A DNA stretch of 6,347 nt from assembly GCA_937902285.1 (NCBI GenBank), contig CALGTB010000148.1, positions 1 to 6,347 on the forward strand, read 5' to 3'. The translations under genes were made by a program, and so were the position numbers. Position 1 is the first letter of the stretch. Every line of letters begins with the position of its first letter. The notes below the pieces were generated by a model that worked only from the letters and a program-made list of their open reading frames with translations, did not search any database and had not been told where the DNA came from. This document shows positions 1-4,654 of this stretch, one piece after another. This stretch comes from an uncultured Actinomycetes bacterium (GTDB lineage Bacteria > Actinomycetota > Actinomycetes > S36-B12).

Positions 1-84
1 GAGGAGTCCTTCCACTGGCTGAAGGAGCTGCTCATCTCCATCAACAACGGGGTCCCCTTCCCGCAGGACGGCTCACTGAGGTAG
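1..84 (+). CDS. C-terminal end of an unrecognised protein (5' partial)
   Basis: Frame 1 is open from the left edge to a TAG at 82-84 and gives 27 residues ending in VPFPQDGSLR. Of the 27 codons, 26 end in G or C, whereas the competing open frame 3 over the same bases has many A/T third positions, so frame 1 is the coding one. The fragment (HWLKELLISINNG near the start) is too short to assign to a family. It lies on the same strand as the methyltransferase about 100 bp downstream and may belong to the same glycan locus, but that is only inferred from position. Confidence 0.7.
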   Translation, partial: EESFHWLKELLISINNGVPFPQDGSLR

Positions 85-122
85 TCGCAGCACGGCGCCT
101 CGTCTCGGCTCCTCAGTCGCAG
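75..122. repeat. Weak inverted and direct repeats across the stop of the left-edge gene
   Basis: ACTGAGG at 75-81 pairs with CCTCAGT at 111-117 (7 bp, 29-nt loop). AGTCGCAG occurs twice, at 83-90 and 115-122, exactly 32 bp apart. The inverted repeat straddles the TAG stop of the upstream gene and could be part of a termination structure. There is no T-run after it, the loop is long, and short repeats are expected by chance in GC-rich DNA, so no function is claimed. The rest of the 85-185 gap shows no convincing promoter hexamers. Confidence 0.25.
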
Positions 123-185
123 GCGGGGTGTGGCAGCATGTGGCGACTAGGTGCGTGTCCGCTGATCTCGAGTCGTTGGGGAGCC

Positions 186-929
186 ATGTCTGACCAGGAC
201 AAGAGCGTGGCCAGCCGCATCGCCTATTGGCTGAGGGATCGACTCAGCGCCCCCCTGTTCGACTCCATCGATGTCAACGACTGCGACGTGCTGGACGTCG
301 GTGGCGGCAGCTTCTTCCTCCGCCTGCGCGAGCGGCACCAGGTGTGGCGTCGCTACGTGGTCGTCGAGCCGAGCGACGACCTGCTCCCCGACCCGGACCC
401 ATCCGTGGAGGGGATGATCGGTACGGCAGAGGACCTGCCCTTCCCGGATGAGTCCTTCGACCGCGTGCTGGCCGTGCAGGTTCTCGAGCACGTCTTCGAG
501 CCGATCAAGGCGACCGACGAGATGTACCGGTGCCTGAGGCCCGGCGGGGAGCTCATCATCCTCGTGCCGCAGAGCGGCAACCTCCACCTGGTTCCGTACC
601 ACTTCCAGAACTTCACGCGGTTCTGGCTCTTCGAGCAGGCCAGGCGCATGGGCGCAGAGATAACCCTGTGGAAGCCGCTCGGGGGAGCCTGGCGGACGAT
701 CGCGTCCCGGCTCTTCCTGCTGTTCTGGCCGCTGCTCGACCTTCACGAGACGCGTGACCCCATGCTCCGCCACCGCCCCTGGCACTACTGGCTCCTGCTG
801 CCGTTCCAGGTGGTAGCGGCGGTGATCTTCTTCCCCATCGCGCTCCTCCTGTCCGTCTCGGACATCTCCGAGGAGGCCAACAACCACCTTGTGGTGATGA
901 GGAAGCCCGTGGCGCCGGAGCCTGCCTAG
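186..929 (+). CDS. Class I SAM-dependent methyltransferase with C-terminal hydrophobic insertion
   Basis: 247 residues, stop TAG. Methyltransf_11-type Rossmann signatures are in order: motif I VLDVGGGSF (35-43, a DxGxG SAM-binding loop), the acidic end of strand 2 in VVVEPSDD (58-65, E61), EDLPFPDESFDRV (82-94), VLEHVFEP (99-106) and LRPGGELIILVP (117-128). A second half follows with two hydrophobic stretches (about 175-186 and 201-225) and a final strand NHLVVMRKP (233-241), so the enzyme probably sits against the membrane. The role is inferred from context: O-methylation of a sugar or lipid-linked glycan. Start choice: ATG186 has GGGGAG at 178-183 but only 2 nt of spacing. GTG207 has AGGA at 196-199 with 7 nt spacing and would give 240 residues. 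ATG138 would add 16 residues of unlikely sequence. It converges on the minus-strand operon, overlapping its last gene by 4 nt. Confidence 0.88.
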   Translation: MSDQDKSVASRIAYWLRDRLSAPLFDSIDVNDCDVLDVGGGSFFLRLRERHQVWRRYVVVEPSDDLLPDPDPSVEGMIGTAEDLPFPDESFDRVLAVQVLEHVFEPIKATDEMYRCLRPGGELIILVPQSGNLHLVPYHFQNFTRFWLFEQARRMGAEITLWKPLGGAWRTIASRLFLLFWPLLDLHETRDPMLRHRPWHYWLLLPFQVVAAVIFFPIALLLSVSDISEEANNHLVVMRKPVAPEPA

Positions 930-2443
930 GCCGGCCGTCGGCAGATGAGGACGTCCGTGCTCGAGAACAGCACGTCACCGCAGGCCTCGGCGAACAGGGT
1001 CGCGTCCGCAGCGCCCCGCTCCGTGAGTGCGCGGATCGACGTGAACACGAGCAGCGACGGATCGAGGCGTGACCCCTGCTGGTAGGGCAGGTCGGTGAGC
1101 ACCCCGAACTCAGGGTTCGTCCAGAAGTCGTCGATCGGGAGCTCATCGGTGTTGGCGATGAGCACGGCAGCCGCCTCTCGCTGGCTGTCGCGCAGCTCGA
1201 CGCCCGAGGTGTTCCGGGCGATGCGCACGCCCTGATAGGCCGTGCACAGGACGAGCACGACGACGGCCACGACGGGCAGGGCGGTCGTGACGACGCGCAG
1301 CCGGCCCTCGGATCGGTCGCGGATGTCGAAGGCAGTCACGACCATGACGGCCGACAGCAGGGCCAGGGCGAGCATGAACCCGGGCACGGCGGGCCGGGGG
1401 CTGGTCTGGCTCGACGTCATCACCCACCACACCAGGTAGCTGGCGGCCCCGGCGAGGCCGGCCACGAGCGCGATGCTGTCGTCGGGCTCGTCCGCCCCAC
1501 GGCCTCTGCCGTCGGGCCCCAGGTAGGGGTGGAGCAGTACCAGCGCCACGAGGACGCAGACCGCCGCGACCACCAGCATGATCGACGGCCCGGAGAGCAG
1601 TTGCGTGAGGCTGGCCAGTTTGGCGAGCGTGGCGTTCGGCAGGTCCGGGAGCGGGACCGTGTTGAACGCGGTGAAGGCTCGCGTGAGCTCGATGTTGTGC
1701 AGGTAGCCGCTCGGTCCGAGGCTGACGAGCTTGTAGCCCTCGAACAGCACGGTCGGCAGCAGCAGGCCCGGAAGGAGCCGCACGAGGGAGCGGGGCTCGA
1801 GCTTCCGGTGGGCCAGCCACGCTCCGATGACCCACACGGCGAGGAGCACCAGAACGGGAAGGGCGAAGTTGAGCTTGGTCTGGATGGCGAGGCCGCCGGC
1901 GAGGCCCGCCCACGCCAGGCGACGCCTCGCGAGAAGGACCGCCATCGTGAGGAGGAGGGCGGTCGCCGCCACGTCGCCGACGAATCGGCCGGGCATGACC
2001 GATCGGTTGGTGAGGTCGGGCATGAGGATCGGGAGGAGGAGTGGCCCCGCGAGGGCGGCGAGCGCCGCCCACGGGCCACGCCACCGGTGGAACAGGATCG
2101 CCGTGGCGACGAGGAAGAGGGAGAAGAAGGCCATCGGCACGATCCGGGCGGCGGCGACGTTCCCGTCGGTCACCAGCCATACGAACGCCGAGGGCAGCAG
2201 CATGACCGGGCCCGTCGAGATGAAGGGATGGAAGGGCTCGCCCGTGGTGAAGTAGGCCACACCGTCATCGACGAAGCCGTTCCCCGAGGCGATGTTCGCG
2301 ATGACGTGCAGCAGGTAGGACTCGTCGTACTCCAGGCCGTAGCCGAACTGGCCGCGCAGGAGGACGGCATACCCGGCAGCGATCGCCACGGCCAGCGCAG
2401 CGAACCCGATCCGTCCGGCCCACACGTGCGTCCGACGACTCAC
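926..2443 (-). CDS. Polytopic GT-C-type glycosyltransferase (ArnT/PMT-like, GT39/GT83 style)
   Basis: 505 residues from GTG2443 to the TAG at 928-926. One N-terminal membrane helix (about 12-30) is followed by a loop with YDESYLLHVIANIASGN (39-55). Acidic pair D40-E41 is where GT-C enzymes carry the catalytic acid in the first external loop. Roughly ten hydrophobic helices follow (about 98-118, 125-141, 158-172, 178-210, 221-240, 285-306, 324-345, 352-372, 386-404), including the typical GLAIQTKLNFALP stretch (184-196). About 100 hydrophilic residues (405-505) end the protein, probably outside the cell. Known of the family: transfer of a sugar from a polyprenyl-phosphate donor on the outer face. 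The specific sugar and acceptor are unknown. The GTG start overlaps the upstream TGA in GTGA, so translation is likely coupled; only a weak GGTGG precedes it. The same frame is open to 3697, but that part is the shadow of the upstream genes. Confidence 0.82.
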   Translation of the reverse strand: MSRRTHVWAGRIGFAALAVAIAAGYAVLLRGQFGYGLEYDESYLLHVIANIASGNGFVDDGVAYFTTGEPFHPFISTGPVMLLPSAFVWLVTDGNVAAARIVPMAFFSLFLVATAILFHRWRGPWAALAALAGPLLLPILMPDLTNRSVMPGRFVGDVAATALLLTMAVLLARRRLAWAGLAGGLAIQTKLNFALPVLVLLAVWVIGAWLAHRKLEPRSLVRLLPGLLLPTVLFEGYKLVSLGPSGYLHNIELTRAFTAFNTVPLPDLPNATLAKLASLTQLLSGPSIMLVVAAVCVLVALVLLHPYLGPDGRGRGADEPDDSIALVAGLAGAASYLVWWVMTSSQTSPRPAVPGFMLALALLSAVMVVTAFDIRDRSEGRLRVVTTALPVVAVVVLVLCTAYQGVRIARNTSGVELRDSQREAAAVLIANTDELPIDDFWTNPEFGVLTDLPYQQGSRLDPSLLVFTSIRALTERGAADATLFAEACGDVLFSSTDVLICRRPA

Positions 2444-3393
2444 GGATCCACCGTGCCGCGCACGACCCACAGCTCCTCGGGGAGACTCCCAGAACCGGTC
2501 ATGACGCGACGATAGCCCGAGGCCACGCTGGCCATCCCTCGGGTGATGTAGGGGATCGACCGCGGATGCCTGGCGGTGTAGCGGGCGAGCCACGCGGCCA
2601 GGTGGAGGTCCTCCCACCGTGCTGAGCGTCCGTAGCTCGCGCGATCGGAGTTGGGCCGGCCGTAGATGATCGACACCGGCTCGGCGAACTCGGCGACGAC
2701 GACGTTGCCGATGTCGGCGGCGGTCTCCATCTCGATCCGCATAGGCCCGCGCTTGCGAAGCCGGGTCGAGGCGAGGCGCTGGTGGCTGAGGAAGCTCGTG
2801 ACAGAGCCCGTCATCTGCATGTAGGTGGGCTGACGCAGCTGCTGCGCGATCCACGCGGCGACGGGAAGCCGTGTAGGTCCGGGGACGGGGAAGGAGGTCC
2901 AGCTCTCGATCGGCTCGTCCCACGGTCCGGCGAACAGCTCGTCGGCCTGCTCGTGCCGCATGGCCCATGGTCCGAAGTAGGCGGTCCCCTGCTCGAGCGG
3001 CCAGTTGCCGTGCTCGTCGACGATCCGCTCGATCCCCCGCGGGCGCACCTGGTCGTCGTAGGCGAGCCAGTAGATCCAGTCCTGCGGGTGGCCTCCAGTC
3101 CGCTCGAGGTAGCTGATCCAGAATCGCTGGTGGTCCATCGTCTTCAGCTCGACGCCCGAGCAGATCAGCTCGACCTTGCTCGGGGTGCCGGCCTCGGCAT
3201 GCTCGCGCAGGTAGGCCTGTGCTGCCTGCATGTCGTCGCCCTCGTTGTCGCCCGTGACGCTGACCACGATGCGGCGGAACAGGTGCTCGGAACGGCCGAT
3301 CGACTCGAGCGCGCGCAGGAAGCGAGGGCCGCCCCGGTAGACGAGGACGACGAGGATCGGCTGCAGGCTTGCACCTGACGCAGCCGGTGTCAC
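2440..3393 (-). CDS. Divergent GT-A-like (family 2-style) glycosyltransferase
   Basis: 317 residues from GTG3393 to the TGA at 2442-2440. The start of a GT-A nucleotide-sugar fold is visible: PILVVLVYRGGPRFLRALESI (12-32), strand RIVVSVTGDNEGDD (41-54), then IYWLAYDDQVRPRGIERIV (107-125), where D113-D114 sit where family 2 enzymes bear the metal/nucleotide DxD. Further on are TGSVTSFLSHQRL (195-207) and ARWEDLHLAAWLARY (258-272), which could supply the acceptor side. No membrane helix or signal peptide is seen, so it should act in the cytoplasm on a lipid-linked or other acceptor. The DxD is degenerate (YDDQ) and the second half matches nothing I recognise, so exact family and substrate are open. 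It is the middle gene of the operon, with 4-nt GTGA overlaps at both ends. Extending the frame to 3636 adds 81 Arg/Pro/Gly-rich residues that are antisense noise. Confidence 0.7.
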   Translation of the reverse strand: MTPAASGASLQPILVVLVYRGGPRFLRALESIGRSEHLFRRIVVSVTGDNEGDDMQAAQAYLREHAEAGTPSKVELICSGVELKTMDHQRFWISYLERTGGHPQDWIYWLAYDDQVRPRGIERIVDEHGNWPLEQGTAYFGPWAMRHEQADELFAGPWDEPIESWTSFPVPGPTRLPVAAWIAQQLRQPTYMQMTGSVTSFLSHQRLASTRLRKRGPMRIEMETAADIGNVVVAEFAEPVSIIYGRPNSDRASYGRSARWEDLHLAAWLARYTARHPRSIPYITRGMASVASGYRRVMTGSGSLPEELWVVRGTVDP

Positions 3394-4637
3394 CGGATGG
3401 CCTCGTCGTAGACGGCCTCGTACCGGGCGACCACGACGTCGGGCGACCAGGTGCGCAGGGCACGCTCTCGTGCCGCCTGCGACCAGCGACGCTCGTGCGC
3501 CGAGTCGTCGATCGCCTGCACGAGGCCGGTTGCGAGGTCGTCGGTGTCGTGCGCCCTCGCGAGGTAGCCCGTCGCCTGGTGCTCGACGATGTCCGGGAGC
3601 CCGCCGATGGCGAAGGCGACGACAGGCCGTCCGCACGACTGCGCCTCCATGGCCACGAGCGGCATGTTGTCCTCGCGACTGGGCACGGCGACGACATCGG
3701 CAGCCCCGTAGAGGACGGCCAGGGCCGCGTCGCCGTGGACCTGGCCGAGCCAGATCACCGGGGCGGCTGACTCCACGTGACCTCCGTCGGGTGCGGTCGG
3801 CCCCGCCACGACGACCGTGACGTCGGGGTGGCGGTCCCGAACGGCAGGCAATGCGTCCTGAAGCAGGTCCCAGCCCTTACGGGCGTCGCCAGTCCCGCCC
3901 GAGCTGATGAACAGGACGAGCGGGGTGCCCTGGGGCAGCCCGAGCCGGCTGCGCGCCTCGACCGTGTCGAGGGGTGCGAAGGCATCACAGTCGATGACGT
4001 GCGGGATCTGCGACACGGGCCAGCGGCCGAAGAGCGCGCTGGCCGCGACACGATCACGCATCCACCCGTTCGACGCCACGATGTGCATCGGGCGGGTCCA
4101 GTCGCGCCGCTTGCGCTGCCATGTCGAGCGATCGAGGTCGACCCCCCTCTCGCCGGACGGCCTGTTGCCGCGCGTGTACCCCGTGCGCCACCGCGCGTCC
4201 TGCGTGTCGGAGCCGTAGTGCTCCGTGCCCGAGAACGGCCACATGTCCACGAGCGACCACACCACGGGCTTGGTAATGCGCCCGATCTCGCGCACGGAGA
4301 GGAACCCGTCGGTGACCCAGTGGAGGTTGACCACATCCGCGGCGGAGGCGTTGATCGTGCGGGCGCTCACGGCCCCGAACATCGCCGGAGAGCGCCACGA
4401 CGTGTTGGGCGACCTCTGCAGCCGCCACGCAGCGTGGTCGAGCTGCTGCGCGGCCAGGACGCGCGCACGGCCGAGGCCCTCAGGGGTGTGCACGGTGTCG
4501 TCGGCGAGGCCCGAGCGGGCGACGAGCATGGTCGAATCGAGCCCCGCCCGGACCATCGCATGGTGGAGCGCGTAGGCCGCCCGCGCGGCGCCTCCGTTGG
4601 TGTCGTAGGTGCTTAGATGGAGGACGCTGGGCGGCAC
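3390..4637 (-). CDS. GT4-type glycosyltransferase (WcaC-like, GT-B fold)
   Basis: 415 residues from GTG4637 to the TGA at 3392-3390, a normal length for a GT-B family 4 enzyme. The N-terminal domain opens with VLHLSTYDTNGGAARAAYAL (5-24), containing the NGGAARA loop of this subfamily. It continues with DVVNLHW (101-107) and DMWPFSGTEHYG (131-142), a block seen in WcaC-like colanic-acid-type transferases. The C-terminal nucleotide-sugar domain has VLFISSGGTGDARKGWDLL (241-259), VVVAGP (275-280) and PSREDNMPLVAMEAQSCGRPVV (319-340). There the GT4 acidic motif reads D323-X7-E331, followed by GGLPDIV (345-351). No signal peptide or membrane helix, so cytoplasmic, using a nucleotide-sugar donor; the sugar is unknown. 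The start was set where strand 1 begins; upstream in-frame extension to 4709 is Arg-rich and unlike the family. First gene of the operon, divergent from the gene at 4655. Confidence 0.88.
   Translation of the reverse strand: MPPSVLHLSTYDTNGGAARAAYALHHAMVRAGLDSTMLVARSGLADDTVHTPEGLGRARVLAAQQLDHAAWRLQRSPNTSWRSPAMFGAVSARTINASAADVVNLHWVTDGFLSVREIGRITKPVVWSLVDMWPFSGTEHYGSDTQDARWRTGYTRGNRPSGERGVDLDRSTWQRKRRDWTRPMHIVASNGWMRDRVAASALFGRWPVSQIPHVIDCDAFAPLDTVEARSRLGLPQGTPLVLFISSGGTGDARKGWDLLQDALPAVRDRHPDVTVVVAGPTAPDGGHVESAAPVIWLGQVHGDAALAVLYGAADVVAVPSREDNMPLVAMEAQSCGRPVVAFAIGGLPDIVEHQATGYLARAHDTDDLATGLVQAIDDSAHERRWSQAARERALRTWSPDVVVARYEAVYDEAIR
3401..3404 (-). promoter_or_regulatory. Shine-Dalgarno site for the middle glycosyltransferase
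   Basis: On the minus strand GAGG (CCTC on the plus strand) lies 7 nt before GTG3393, inside the last codons of the upstream GT4 gene. It is the best-placed ribosome site in the operon and supports the GTG3393 start over longer alternatives. Confidence 0.55.
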
Positions 4638-4654
4638 GCGCCCACGGTACCTGC
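4638..4654. promoter_or_regulatory. 17-bp divergent gap between two start codons
   Basis: Only 17 bp separate the minus-strand GTG4637 and the plus-strand ATG4655. Neither side has a clear Shine-Dalgarno site here. The gap contains the palindrome GGTACC (4646-4651), and GCCCA at 4640-4644 is inverted as TGGGC at 4656-4660 with 11 bp between. It is too short for two promoters, so at least one must lie inside the opposing gene and the transcripts may be leaderless. Any operator role is a guess. Confidence 0.35.

Noticed and set aside
3..185. Methyltransferase frame being open to the left edge, suggesting a longer N-terminus or a fusion
   Set aside because: Third positions over 3-84 are rich in A/T in this frame, and frame 1 there codes for another protein. 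The extension residues look random, so openness is chance.
147..887. Minus-strand frame (246 codons) opposite the methyltransferase
   Set aside because: Charged antisense sequence without motifs; the plus strand has complete methyltransferase signatures.
1529..2515. Plus-strand frame (328 codons) opposite the GT-C gene
   Set aside because: Charged, repetitive antisense product with no motifs, while the minus-strand frame encodes a coherent GT-C protein.
2444..3697. Upstream extension of the GT-C reading frame (418 further codons on the minus strand)
   Set aside because: It covers the GT-A-like gene and the end of the GT4 gene in another frame, is rich in Arg/Pro/Ser, and lacks domain-like sequence. 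The real start is GTG2443.
3782..4616. Plus-strand frame of up to 279 codons opposite the GT4 gene
   Set aside because: Arg/Gly/Val-rich antisense shadow; the GT4 motifs are intact on the minus strand.
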